This document shows positions 1-7,228 of a stretch of 13,302 nucleotides of DNA, piece after piece; positions within the stretch are counted from its first letter, which is position 1, and the number at the start of each line of letters is the position of its first letter. This DNA is from Actinomycetota bacterium (GTDB lineage: Bacteria > Actinomycetota > Thermoleophilia > Gaiellales > Gaiellaceae): assembly GCA_005883365.1 (NCBI GenBank), contig VAXA01000041.1, forward strand, positions 1 through 13,302. Direction: 5' to 3'. The notes beneath the pieces are model-generated. The model had not been told where the DNA came from. It did not search any database and was given only the letters and a program-made list of their open reading frames with translations. The translations under genes and the position numbers were made by a program.

Positions 1-612
1 TCGGGACGCGTGCTCGTCGACGGCATCGACGTACGCGACGTGACGCTCGCCTCCTTGCGCAGTTCGATCGGCGCGATCACGCAGGATCCGTTCCTCTTCT
101 CCACGACGGTGCGCGAGAACATCTCCTTCGGCCGGCCCGAGCTGAGCGACGAGGAGGTCGAGCGCGTGGCGCGGCTCGCGCAGGCGCACGAGTTCGTCGA
201 GCGGCTGCCGCAGGGCTACGAGACGGTGATCGGCGAGCGAGGCATCACGCTCTCGGGTGGGCAGCGGCAGCGGATTGCGATCGCTCGCGCCCTCGCCGTC
301 GACCCGCGGATCCTGATCCTCGACGACGCGACCGCCTCGGTCGACGCGACGACGGAGGCGCGGATCCGGGCGGGCCTGCGCGAGGTGATGCAGGGCCGGA
401 CGACGCTGATCATCGCGCACCGGCTCTCGACGATCGCCCTCGCGGACGAGATCGTCGTCCTCGACAGCGGCCGGATCGCCGCGCGCGGCACGCACGAGGA
501 GCTACTCGAGACGAGCGCCGTCTACCGGGAGATCTACGAGCACGGTCTGCTCGAGCGCCAGTTCGCGGACGCCGTCGAGGCCCGCGCCGACGTGGAGGAG
601 ATCGCCTCGTGA
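1..612 (+). CDS. ABC exporter half-transporter, C-terminal part (NBD with degenerate Walker B)
   Basis: This is the 3' part of a gene that starts left of the window; frame 1 is open from base 1. What remains is most of an ABC nucleotide-binding domain: Q-loop glutamine at 82-84 (ITQDPF context), ABC signature LSGGQ at 250-264, Walker B ILILDD at 310-327 and H-loop histidine at 418-420 (IAHRLST). The Walker A motif and membrane domain lie outside. The residue after the Walker B aspartate, normally the catalytic glutamate, is aspartate (bases 325-327). Its stop overlaps the GTG of the next exporter half (GTGA), so the two are translationally coupled. Family knowledge says such pairs (LmrCD, BmrCD, TM287/288) form heterodimeric drug or lipid exporters in the cytoplasmic membrane. 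The substrate cannot be read from the sequence. Confidence 0.93.
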   Translation, partial: SGRVLVDGIDVRDVTLASLRSSIGAITQDPFLFSTTVRENISFGRPELSDEEVERVARLAQAHEFVERLPQGYETVIGERGITLSGGQRQRIAIARALAVDPRILILDDATASVDATTEARIRAGLREVMQGRTTLIIAHRLSTIALADEIVVLDSGRIAARGTHEELLETSAVYREIYEHGLLERQFADAVEARADVEEIAS

Positions 613-2423
613 GGGTTCACCAGCCCGGCGGTCACTTGATGCGCGGGCGCACCGCGGAGGTCGAGGACTGGTCGTGGAACACGACGCGCCGGCGCCTCGG
701 CGTGCTCTGGCGGCTGACGAGGCCGTACCGTGTCCGCACCGGCTTCTCCGTCTTCTCGCTCCTCACCGCGACGGCGACCGCGCTCGCCCCTCCGTTCCTC
801 GCGAAGTACGCGCTCGACGATGCCCAGAACGGCCACACGGGCTCGGGGCTCTGGCTCGTCGTCGGGATCTTCCTCGCCGCCGGGCTCGCGAACTGGGGCA
901 TGACCTACGTTGAGACGTACATGACCGGCTGGGTCGGCGAGCGGATCCTCACCGACTTGCGGAAGCAGCTGTTCGGCCACCTGCAGCGGCTTTCGCTCGG
1001 CTTCTACGAGCGCAACCGGGCCGGCGTCCTGATCAGCCGGATGACGAACGATGTCGAGGCGATCGACCAGCTCGTCACGGACGGCGTCACGACCCTCGCC
1101 CAGAGCACGCTCACGCTCGGCGGCACGGCGGTCCTCCTGCTCGTCCTCGACTGGCGGCTCGCGCTCGCCACGCTCGCGGTGATCCCGTTCATGAGCATCG
1201 GGACCGTGCTCTTCCGCAAGCGCTCGGCGCGCGCGTACGCCGCGGTGCGAGAGCGGCTCGGCCTCGTCACGGCGACGCTCGCCGAGGACATCGCCGGCAT
1301 GCGCATGGTGCAGGCGTTCGTGCGCGAGCACCGCGCGACGGAGAACTTCCGCACGGTCGCGCGGCGCTACCGCGACGCGAACATGGAGACGGTCGTCCTC
1401 AACGGCGTCTACTTCCCGTTCGTCAGCTTCCTCGCGACGCTCGCGCTCGCCGTCGTGCTCGGCTACGGCGGCCACCTCTACTTCCGCCACGCGATCTCGA
1501 TCGGAACGCTGTTCGCCTTCATGCTCTACGTGAACAACTTCTTCGACCCCGTCCAGCAGCTCTCGCAGCTCTACAACACGTTCCTCTCCGCGACCGCAGC
1601 ACTGGACAAGATCATCGGCGTGCTCGACGAAGCGCCGGAGATCGTCGACCGGCCCGGTGCGCAGCCGCTTCCTCACATTCAGGGACATGTCCGCTTCGAA
1701 GACGTGCACTTCGCCTACGGCCTGCGGGGGGGCGAGCTCGGCGAGGAGGTGCTGCACGGGATCGACCTCGACGTCCCGGCCGGGACGACGGTCGCGCTCG
1801 TCGGCCATACAGGCGCCGGCAAGTCGACGATCGCGAAGCTCCTCGCGCGCTTCTACGAGCCGACGAGCGGCCGGCTCACGATCGATGGCCACGACCTCAA
1901 CGACGTGACGCAGGAGTCGCTGCGCCACCAGCTCGGGATCGTGCCGCAGGAAGGCTTTCTCTTCGCCGGCACCGTGGCGGAGAACATCGCCTTCGGCAAG
2001 CCGGGCGCGCGCCCGGAGGAGATCGTCCGCGCCGCGCAGACGGTCGGCGCACACGAGTTCGTCCTCCGCCTCGAGGACGGCTACGAGACGCACCTCGGCG
2101 AGCGCGGCTCGTGCCTCTCGCTCGGCCAGCGCCAGCTCGTGGCCTTCGCGCGCGCGCTCCTCGCCGACCCGCGGATCCTCATCCTCGACGAGGCGACGTC
2201 CTCGGTCGACATCGGCACCGAGCGGACAATCGAGCGGGCGCTGCGGACGCTGCTCGCCGACCGCACCTCGTTCGTCATCGCGCACCGGCTGTCCACGATC
2301 CGCGACGCCGACCTCATCGTCGTGCTCGAGTACGGCCGCGTGATCGAGCAGGGCTCGCACGAGGAGCTCCTCGCCCGCCGCGGGCTCTACACGAGCCTCT
2401 ACGGCGACTGGGCAGCGGCCTGA
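609..2423 (+). CDS. ABC exporter half-transporter (membrane domain plus NBD), heterodimer partner
   Basis: This complete 604-residue half-transporter has the usual fusion of an exporter membrane domain (about residues 30-335, six expected helices) and an ATP-binding domain (about 360-600). Visible motifs are Walker A GHTGAGKST at 399-407, Q-loop VPQEGF, signature CLSLGQ with L505 where the canonical motif has glycine, Walker B ILILDE with D527 and catalytic E528, and H-loop H559. A coupling helix region with FYERNRAG and RMTNDVEAID is typical of type IV exporters. It should pair with the upstream half: that protein's weak Walker B and this protein's altered signature fall in the same composite site, leaving the other site canonical. 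The GTG at 609 overlaps the upstream stop; ATG 639 is an alternative start ten codons in. The substrate is unknown, most likely a lipid, drug or peptide. Confidence 0.95.
   Translation: MRVHQPGGHLMRGRTAEVEDWSWNTTRRRLGVLWRLTRPYRVRTGFSVFSLLTATATALAPPFLAKYALDDAQNGHTGSGLWLVVGIFLAAGLANWGMTYVETYMTGWVGERILTDLRKQLFGHLQRLSLGFYERNRAGVLISRMTNDVEAIDQLVTDGVTTLAQSTLTLGGTAVLLLVLDWRLALATLAVIPFMSIGTVLFRKRSARAYAAVRERLGLVTATLAEDIAGMRMVQAFVREHRATENFRTVARRYRDANMETVVLNGVYFPFVSFLATLALAVVLGYGGHLYFRHAISIGTLFAFMLYVNNFFDPVQQLSQLYNTFLSATAALDKIIGVLDEAPEIVDRPGAQPLPHIQGHVRFEDVHFAYGLRGGELGEEVLHGIDLDVPAGTTVALVGHTGAGKSTIAKLLARFYEPTSGRLTIDGHDLNDVTQESLRHQLGIVPQEGFLFAGTVAENIAFGKPGARPEEIVRAAQTVGAHEFVLRLEDGYETHLGERGSCLSLGQRQLVAFARALLADPRILILDEATSSVDIGTERTIERALRTLLADRTSFVIAHRLSTIRDADLIVVLEYGRVIEQGSHEELLARRGLYTSLYGDWAAA
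2396..2413 (+). repeat. 18-bp direct repeat, copy 1 (3' end of exporter gene)
   Basis: The sequence CCTCTACGGCGACTGGGC here encodes the LYGDW near the end of the exporter half. An identical copy lies at 3237-3254, just past the following membrane-protein gene, with a repeat period of 841 bp. Confidence 0.85.
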
Positions 2424-2455
2424 CTAAAGATCGCAAGCTCGTATACCGATATACG
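2420..2455 (+). promoter_or_regulatory. Probable promoter with short inverted repeat for the membrane-protein gene
   Basis: The 36-base gap after the exporter gene has unusually A+T-rich patches. CTGACT (2420-2425) and TATACC (2442-2447), 16 bp apart, fit -35 and -10 elements. A perfect six-base inverted repeat CGTATA-ccga-TATACG covers 2440-2455. The expected start of transcription is only a few bases before ATG 2460, and no Shine-Dalgarno site is seen, so the message may be nearly leaderless, which is common in actinobacteria. This is pattern matching only. Confidence 0.45.
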
Positions 2456-2459
2456 TCGC

Positions 2460-3230
2460 ATGGCGGACTTCGCCGTCACGCGTACCGTCCAGCGGCTGGA
2501 GCTCGACGCCAACGCCGTTCTGAAGGAGGCCTGGCGGCTCTACAAGCGGCTCTTCACGCGTTCGCTCGTTATGGGCGCCGTCGTCTTCGGCCTTCTGAAC
2601 ATCGTCAACGAGCTCGTCCGTTCGGGGCAAGCCGGCGTTCTTGTCGGGCTGGTGTCGATCGTCGTGACGATCGCGGGAACGGCGCTGCTGCAGGGCGGAT
2701 TGGTCGAGATCGTCCGAGGGCTTCACGTGGACGGCGACGACGAAGCGACGGCCTTCGACGCGCTGGAGCGGGCAAGCGGACGCCTCGGCAAGCTCGTCGC
2801 CGTTTCGGTGCTCGTGGGTCTGGGCGTCGGGCTCGGAGTCCTGCTCCTCGTGATTCCCGGCCTGGTCCTGGCGACGCGATGGGCCGTGGCGGTTCCCGTG
2901 GCGATGCTCGAGAAGGGGACTGCGCGAGGCGCAATGAAGCGGTCGCGCGCGATCGTCGCCGGTAACGGCTGGAACGTCTTCAAGGTCCTGTTCGCCGTGG
3001 GCTTGCTGACCGGGATCGTGAGCCTTCCGTTCACTCTCATCGGCCTCCACCAGGGCCCGTTCGGCTGGTGGATCGCCGCCACGCTCGGCTCCGTCCTGAC
3101 CGCGCCCTTCACGGCCCACGCGCTGACCGTCGTGTACTACGCGCTCGTCCAGCCGGAGCGACCCGTGGTACTCGAGCCGCGGCAGCAATGGCCCTCGATC
3201 TGGGACGACGAGGATCGGCCGAGCCTCTAG
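2460..3230 (+). CDS. Multi-pass membrane protein, GPDPase-membrane-domain-like
   Basis: The gene encodes 256 residues with five or six hydrophobic segments, around residues 35-53, 58-86, 112-150 (probably two helices), 174-196 and 202-230. The core reads VIPGLVLATRWAVAVPVAMLE (three-residue-trimmed view: IPG, then RW, then P), followed by a cytoplasmic-looking KRSRAIVAGNGWNVF stretch. This arrangement resembles the membrane domain found beside glycerophosphodiester phosphodiesterases and the YciC-type families. No catalytic domain is attached, so the role is unknown; a structural or transport-related membrane function is inference. It has its own likely promoter, and it sits between two copies of the 18-bp end of the exporter gene, which suggests it was inserted there. 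The acidic tail WDDEDRPSL ends in the cytoplasm if the helix count is six. Confidence 0.82.
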   Translation: MADFAVTRTVQRLELDANAVLKEAWRLYKRLFTRSLVMGAVVFGLLNIVNELVRSGQAGVLVGLVSIVVTIAGTALLQGGLVEIVRGLHVDGDDEATAFDALERASGRLGKLVAVSVLVGLGVGLGVLLLVIPGLVLATRWAVAVPVAMLEKGTARGAMKRSRAIVAGNGWNVFKVLFAVGLLTGIVSLPFTLIGLHQGPFGWWIAATLGSVLTAPFTAHALTVVYYALVQPERPVVLEPRQQWPSIWDDEDRPSL

Positions 3231-3236
3231 GCGCGG

Positions 3237-3254
3237 CCTCTACGGCGACTGGGC
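3237..3254 (+). repeat. 18-bp direct repeat, copy 2 (vestigial end of exporter gene)
   Basis: This is an exact second copy of bases 2396-2413. In the matching frame it continues as LYGDWAGAASVAG and reaches a TGA at 3277-3279, so it looks like an alternative or original C-terminus of the exporter gene, stranded downstream of the membrane-protein gene. Confidence 0.8.
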
Positions 3255-3265
3255 TGGGGCTGCAA

Positions 3266-3290
3266 GCGTCGCCGGCTGAGCCGACGACGC
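3266..3290. terminator. Hairpin in convergent gap, possible bidirectional terminator
   Basis: GCGTCG pairs with CGACGC around an inner CGGC-tga-GCCG stem with one C/A mismatch, giving a nearly continuous 11-bp hairpin. It lies between the stop of the plus-strand membrane gene (3230) and the stop of the minus-strand protease gene (3313). There is no T-tract, so this is a GC hairpin of the kind often seen at gene ends in high-GC genomes. Confidence 0.45.
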
Positions 3291-3312
3291 GCGGCCGAGC
3301 AGACCGACGCGC

Positions 3313-4485
3313 CTACGGCGCGTCCCGGGCGTAATGCCGCGTCATCTCGATCCGCTGCAACAGCGTCGGATGGTTCTGGAGGAAGACGTAGTCCCACCCC
3401 GGCGGGTTCGGGTCTTCGAGCGTCTGCGATGCGAACAGCCGGAACAGCTGCCGGCCTGCGGCGGGGTCATGCGTCGCGCGAAGCGCCGACCAGTCCGCCT
3501 CGGCCTCCAGATGGCGCGTCACGACGTTTTGCAGGGGCAGCTCCACGAGCTGCACGACGACATAGACGAGGATCGCGAGCGGGACCGCCGCCGCAACTCC
3601 CATCCCGCCGCGCCGCTGGGTCGCGACCGCGAGCGCGAACGCCAGTGGGAAGGCGAAGAGCGCGTACCAGCCGATCGACTTCCAGATGTGGTTGTGCGCG
3701 AGATGGCCGAGCTCGTGCGCGAGCACGAAGCGGTCCATACGCGGCGCGAACGGCGGTTCGACGATCGGCTTCCAGAGGAAGACGCGCCGGCTAGCGCCGA
3801 GACCGGTCGCAAATGCGTTCGGCTCGCTGAAGCCGCTCAGCACCCGCACGGGCACGCGGACGTGCTCAGTGCGTTCGAGCGCCGCGACATACGGCGCGTG
3901 GAACGCGCTCCCGCCGAGTAGCCAGGGCGTGACGAAGGCAAGAAGGATTCTCAGTCCGACAAAAACGGGCGCGGTGGGGAGCCACCAGCGGTCGCCCATC
4001 CCCCGCGCTCGTGCGAGACCCATCACGATGGCGAGCGCGACACAGAGCAGGACGAACTGCGCTCCAAGCGCGAACCAGTTCCCGACCGTCGCCTGCACGT
4101 AGCTGCCGGAGAGGCCGTAGCGATGGCGCCACCAGACGTCCAGTACCGCGAACGGCAGCTCCGCGGCCCAGACGAGGGCGAAGCCGATCATCCCGAGCAG
4201 CATCCCGGTGCCGATCGGACCGGCTGCTGACTCGCGCGTCCATCGCACCCCATAGCGGGCGAAGAAGCCGAGCACCACGAGCTGGGTGATCGTCTTCGCC
4301 AGCCAGAAGAGATCCTCCACACTGCTGTAGTGCTGCGCGCGCTGCAGGGCGTGCGCCGGGAAGAGGACGTGCTCGTCGAGGTACGGCAGGTGGTACGCCG
4401 GCAGGGACGATCGCCAGAGCAACCATGCCGCGACCGTCCACACGGCGCCGAACGCGAGGAGGAGCGCCGCGCGGCCCCGCGTCAC
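3313..4485 (-). CDS. Membrane-embedded M48 family zinc metalloprotease (Ste24-like)
   Basis: The product has 390 residues. A hydrophobic N-terminal half with several membrane helices precedes the zinc protease core: HELGH at residues 257-261 gives two zinc-binding histidines and the catalytic glutamate, and E327 in LEAEAD is the expected third zinc ligand. Two further hydrophobic stretches lie between them, as in M48 CAAX protease (Ste24)-type enzymes, whose length is similar. Such enzymes cleave peptide bonds of membrane or lipid-modified proteins at the cytoplasmic membrane. The GTG at 4485 was chosen because it overlaps the upstream stop by four bases (GTGA) and directly precedes the first hydrophobic segment. 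The open frame extends much further upstream, but that part is antisense to the neighbouring gene's reading and has no protein character. Substrate unknown. Confidence 0.9.
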   Translation of the reverse strand: MTRGRAALLLAFGAVWTVAAWLLWRSSLPAYHLPYLDEHVLFPAHALQRAQHYSSVEDLFWLAKTITQLVVLGFFARYGVRWTRESAAGPIGTGMLLGMIGFALVWAAELPFAVLDVWWRHRYGLSGSYVQATVGNWFALGAQFVLLCVALAIVMGLARARGMGDRWWLPTAPVFVGLRILLAFVTPWLLGGSAFHAPYVAALERTEHVRVPVRVLSGFSEPNAFATGLGASRRVFLWKPIVEPPFAPRMDRFVLAHELGHLAHNHIWKSIGWYALFAFPLAFALAVATQRRGGMGVAAAVPLAILVYVVVQLVELPLQNVVTRHLEAEADWSALRATHDPAAGRQLFRLFASQTLEDPNPPGWDYVFLQNHPTLLQRIEMTRHYARDAP

Positions 4486-5744
4486 GCGACGGGAGCGTCC
4501 TCGCCTTCGAGCGGGCTCGCGTGCGGGTAGGCGTCGGTGAGCAGCAGGAGGTAGGCCTGGTTCTGGGCGTCGTAGCGGAGCGCGTAGGCCGAGAGGTTCC
4601 GCAACCCCCACGGCGCCGAGCCCTTGAGGATGGCGTAGAACCACGTCAGGACGGCGGATGCGAAGAGCGCCCCGCCGAGCGCCGCGCTCACGAGGAAGGC
4701 CGGGATTGCGAGGAAGATGCGAAAGCCGGTTTTCCAGCGGTTCTGCCGCTCCGGGCCTCCGACCTCGAGGTCGAGCGGATACGTGCCGGCGGCTCCGGTG
4801 AAGCCCGGGAACGGGTTCCCGACGAGCATGAGGTACGCGTAGACGTGCAGCCGGTAGCGGACGAACGAGGCGAGGAAGCGGTGCAACCCGCCCGCGGGAG
4901 TGCCGCGGAAGAGCGTGACGAACCACTGCGCGATCGCGGCGAAGAACACGGCGATCGACCAGAGCACAAGCCAGATCAGGTGCGGCAACGCGAGCAGGAT
5001 CCGGAAGAAGACGGTCAGCCGCGAGCGGCGCAGGTCGTATGGATCCCCGACGACACGCACGGGATGACGCGGCGGCCGGTCGATGACCGCGAGGAGCATC
5101 TCCGTCGGGTCGGCGTTCGGGTAGCGATCCGCGACGAGGAGGACGTACGCGGCCGTCTGGGCCGAGTAGCCGATCGCGTAGGCGCCCGCGTCGCGGAGGC
5201 CCTTCGGCATCCGCCCTCGTGCGAGCGACGCGAACCAGCCCAGCACCGCGCAGACGAACAGCAAGGCGCCGCCTCCGTTGAAGCCCCTGGACTTGCGCCC
5301 TGAGCCGCCGCCCGCCGAGACGTTCCCGCCGGTCGAGCCGGCGAGGGCCGCGGAGACGATCAGGGCCGGGATCCCGAGCACGATGCGGATCAGGATCGTC
5401 CAACGCCGCTGCGCGACGGGCTCCGCCGGCAGCTCGATGTCGATCGGGTACTCCCCCGCCCCGCCCGCGAAGCCGGGGTAGGGGTTGGCGACGAGCGCGA
5501 GATAGGCGGTGAGGTGCGCCTGGTAGCGGATGTAGTTGCACATCAGCCGGTGCAGTGCGCCCGGCGGCTTGCCGGTGAAGATCGAGATCAGCCAGTTCGC
5601 GATGCCGGTGACGATGATCAGCAGCGTCCAGAGGAAGAACCAGATGAGGTGCGGGATCGCCAGCAGCAGGCGGAAGAAGACCGTGACCCGGCTGCGGCGG
5701 TAGTCGTCTTCGACGGTGAGGCGCACCGGATGCGGATCGTGCAT
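4482..5744 (-). CDS. DUF4389 membrane protein with two tandem repeats
   Basis: This 420-residue protein is an internal duplication. Residues 18-92 and 241-315 align closely (RSRVTVFFRLLLAIPHLIW versus RSRLTVFFRILLALPHLIW, each ending in NP(Y/F)PGF), and each is followed by a second hydrophobic hairpin (about 115-134 and the matching region after 325). These are hallmarks of DUF4389, a family of unknown function. A glycine- and serine-rich insert at about 136-159 is present only in the first repeat. At least eight membrane segments are likely. It is the first gene of a two-gene operon with the M48 protease, coupled by a GTGA overlap, so it may present or regulate the protease or be its substrate; that link is inference. 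The start at ATG 5744 sits seven bases after a -10-like TATAGA, so it may be leaderless. Confidence 0.88.
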   Translation of the reverse strand: MHDPHPVRLTVEDDYRRSRVTVFFRLLLAIPHLIWFFLWTLLIIVTGIANWLISIFTGKPPGALHRLMCNYIRYQAHLTAYLALVANPYPGFAGGAGEYPIDIELPAEPVAQRRWTILIRIVLGIPALIVSAALAGSTGGNVSAGGGSGRKSRGFNGGGALLFVCAVLGWFASLARGRMPKGLRDAGAYAIGYSAQTAAYVLLVADRYPNADPTEMLLAVIDRPPRHPVRVVGDPYDLRRSRLTVFFRILLALPHLIWLVLWSIAVFFAAIAQWFVTLFRGTPAGGLHRFLASFVRYRLHVYAYLMLVGNPFPGFTGAAGTYPLDLEVGGPERQNRWKTGFRIFLAIPAFLVSAALGGALFASAVLTWFYAILKGSAPWGLRNLSAYALRYDAQNQAYLLLLTDAYPHASPLEGEDAPVA

Positions 5745-5783
5745 GTGCCCATCTATACGTCATCCGTCAGACTGCGTACAGGG
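5745..5783. promoter_or_regulatory. Compact divergent promoter region
   Basis: Only 39 bases separate two head-to-head starts. On the minus strand TATAGA (5757-5752) lies seven bases before ATG 5744, with CTGTAC about 18 bp further upstream as a weak -35. On the plus strand the overlapping TATACG (5754-5759) could serve the HD gene at 5784. The two -10 elements share bases, so the two promoters probably compete. The plus-strand octamer TATACGTC also occurs at 2450-2457. Confidence 0.45.
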
Positions 5784-6671
5784 ATGGACGAGGCGGAACT
5801 CGACGAGGAGACCACCGAGCGGATCGAGCAACCGGTCGACGCAGAGGCCGAGCGTGAGACCCAGCTCACGCCCGCCGAGGCGGTCCGGCGGATGCGGATC
5901 AACGTGCCGGTGCGCGGCAACCGCAAGCTGCGAACGCTGATCGAGCGCGTCAACGCCGACGACCAGCTCAAGGGCTGGTGGCACGTCGCGAACGTCAACG
6001 CCGTCGCGCGGATGGCGATCAACGACCACTCCTGGGTGCACGTCCAGATCGTCACGAACATCGCGCTCAAGCTCCTCCGCCAGCTCACGAAGCACGGCGT
6101 CGAGCCGGGCCTCGTCCGCGACTTCGGCCTCGACCAGGACGACGCGGAGGTCGCGGTCGTCCTAGCCGCGCTCTTCCACTGCGTTGGTATGTCGATCCAC
6201 CGCCGCGGCCACGAGGACTTCTCGCTCTTCCTCGCCGAGCCGAAGATGCGGGAACTGCTCGACGGCCTCTACGAGGAGCCCGACCTGACCGTGATCGTCT
6301 CGGAGGTGCTGCAGGCGATCATCAGCCACCGCGCCGACGGGGAGCCGCTCACGGTGGATGCCGGCATCGTCCGCGTCGCCGACGCGCTGGACATGGCAAA
6401 GGGCCGCTCGCGGATCCCGTTCGAAAAGGGGAGCGTCTCGATGCACTCCCTCTCGGCCGCGGCGATCGAGGACGTCACGATCTCGGACGGCGAGGAGCGG
6501 CCGATCAAGATCGAGATCCGGATGAACAACAGCTCCGGCATCTTCCAGGTCGACGGGCTCCTCAAGGCGAAGCTGCGCGGCAGCGGGCTCGAGCCGTACG
6601 TCGAGGTCGTCGCGCACATCGACACGGAGACCGAGCAGCGCCTCGTGCCGATGTACCGCCTCGAGATCTAG
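5784..6671 (+). CDS. HD-superfamily phosphohydrolase-like protein with altered HD motif
   Basis: The product has 295 residues. After an acidic N-terminus comes a helical core of HD type: H82 and H86 in NDHSWVH, then FHCVGMSIHR with H132-C133 where the family has His-Asp, then HRADGEP and a late aspartate in VADALDM (D200 or D203). A C-terminal alpha/beta part (about 225-295, NNSSGIFQVDGLLKAKLRGSGLE) resembles that of archaeal and bacterial stand-alone HD proteins. HD enzymes hydrolyse phosphate esters or nucleotides using a metal held by these residues; with the metal-binding aspartate replaced by cysteine the activity is doubtful. ATG 5784 is preferred because the upstream in-frame part is antisense to the DUF4389 gene. 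The VOC gene follows after two bases. Function unknown. Confidence 0.85.
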   Translation: MDEAELDEETTERIEQPVDAEAERETQLTPAEAVRRMRINVPVRGNRKLRTLIERVNADDQLKGWWHVANVNAVARMAINDHSWVHVQIVTNIALKLLRQLTKHGVEPGLVRDFGLDQDDAEVAVVLAALFHCVGMSIHRRGHEDFSLFLAEPKMRELLDGLYEEPDLTVIVSEVLQAIISHRADGEPLTVDAGIVRVADALDMAKGRSRIPFEKGSVSMHSLSAAAIEDVTISDGEERPIKIEIRMNNSSGIFQVDGLLKAKLRGSGLEPYVEVVAHIDTETEQRLVPMYRLEI

Positions 6672-6673
6672 GC

Positions 6674-7108
6674 GTGGCTGCGCCTCAGCTCAACTTCCTG
6701 ACGCTCGCGTGCGCCGACGTCGAGCGGATGGCGGAGTTCCTCCGCGCGCTCGGCTGGGCAGAGGACGCCGAGAGCGAGCGTGCGCACCGCCTCTTCCAGG
6801 GGACGAACGGGATCGTCGTCGCGCTCTACGGCGCGCATCACTACGAGCCGCACTTCGGCCCGCGGGCCGGCGGTTTCCGCGGCTTCACCCTCGGCCTGAA
6901 CCTCGCGAGCGCGGAGGAGGTCGACAGCGTGTACGAGATGCTGCATGGAGTCGACGGTGCCGAGCTCCTCGAGGAGCCGTTCGACTCTCCGCACGGCTTC
7001 CGCGGCTTCAGCCTCCGGGACCCCGAAGGGAACATCTGGGACGTCGCCTGGAAGCGCGGCTCGACCGTCACTCCGGACGGGGATCTGACCTGGTCCGGGG
7101 CCGGCTGA
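6674..7108 (+). CDS. VOC-fold (glyoxalase/bleomycin-resistance-like) protein
   Basis: The 144-residue product has the paired beta-alpha-beta-beta-beta repeats of the vicinal-oxygen-chelate fold: one module at about residues 5-55 (LNFLTLACADVERMAEFLRAL, then GIVVALYG) and a second at about 68-127 ending in the family-typical DPEGNIWDVAW. The usual first metal ligand, a histidine on the first strand, is not present (LNFLTL), and the last ligand position is aspartate rather than glutamate, so it may bind a ligand rather than act as a metalloenzyme. The GTG start lies two bases after the stop of the HD gene, indicating one operon. The usual functional labels (glyoxalase, dioxygenase, resistance protein) cannot be separated from sequence alone. 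Confidence 0.87.
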   Translation: MAAPQLNFLTLACADVERMAEFLRALGWAEDAESERAHRLFQGTNGIVVALYGAHHYEPHFGPRAGGFRGFTLGLNLASAEEVDSVYEMLHGVDGAELLEEPFDSPHGFRGFSLRDPEGNIWDVAWKRGSTVTPDGDLTWSGAG

Positions 7109-7133
7109 GCCCCGCGTCGACCCTGGCTACACT
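7105..7133 (+). promoter_or_regulatory. Possible tRNA-Gln promoter
   Basis: TACACT at 7128-7133 is a good -10 hexamer 14 bases before the tRNA. CTGAGC at 7105-7110, 17 bp upstream, is only a weak -35 match and overlaps the stop of the VOC gene. Confidence 0.4.
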
Positions 7134-7147
7134 GGGCGCCGGCCCGT

Positions 7148-7218
7148 TGCGGGGTCGTCTAATGGTAGGACGCCTGACTCTGGATCAGGAAGTTGGGGTT
7201 CGAATCCCTGCCCCGCAG
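7148..7218 (+). tRNA. tRNA-Gln (anticodon CTG)
   Basis: All arms fold. The acceptor TGCGGGG (7148-7154) pairs with CCCCGCA (7211-7217), with U1-A72 as is usual for bacterial tRNA-Gln. A D-arm surrounds AATGGTAG, the anticodon stem is CCTGA/TCAGG with loop CTCTGGA giving anticodon CTG, the variable loop has four bases, and a T-arm surrounds TTCGAAT. Discriminator base 7218 is G. The CCA end is not encoded (CCT follows) and must be added enzymatically. It decodes CAG glutamine codons. Confidence 0.96.
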
Positions 7219-7228
7219 CCTCATAGAA

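Noticed and set aside
534..2360. 608-codon minus-strand frame antisense to the exporter gene
   Set aside because: It is highly charged and low in complexity, mirroring codon bias of the exporter gene on the other strand; a typical high-GC shadow.
3313..5763. One 816-codon minus-strand frame that would fuse a long N-terminal part to the M48 protease
   Set aside because: Its first 426 codons run out of frame through the well-supported DUF4389 gene and are rich in Arg, Pro and Ala with no domain or hydrophobic pattern. The GTGA overlap at 4482-4485 gives a clear protease start.
5514..5783. N-terminal extension of the HD protein
   Set aside because: It lies antisense over the DUF4389 gene, has low-complexity Glu/Arg/Asp content, and would abolish the divergent promoter gap.
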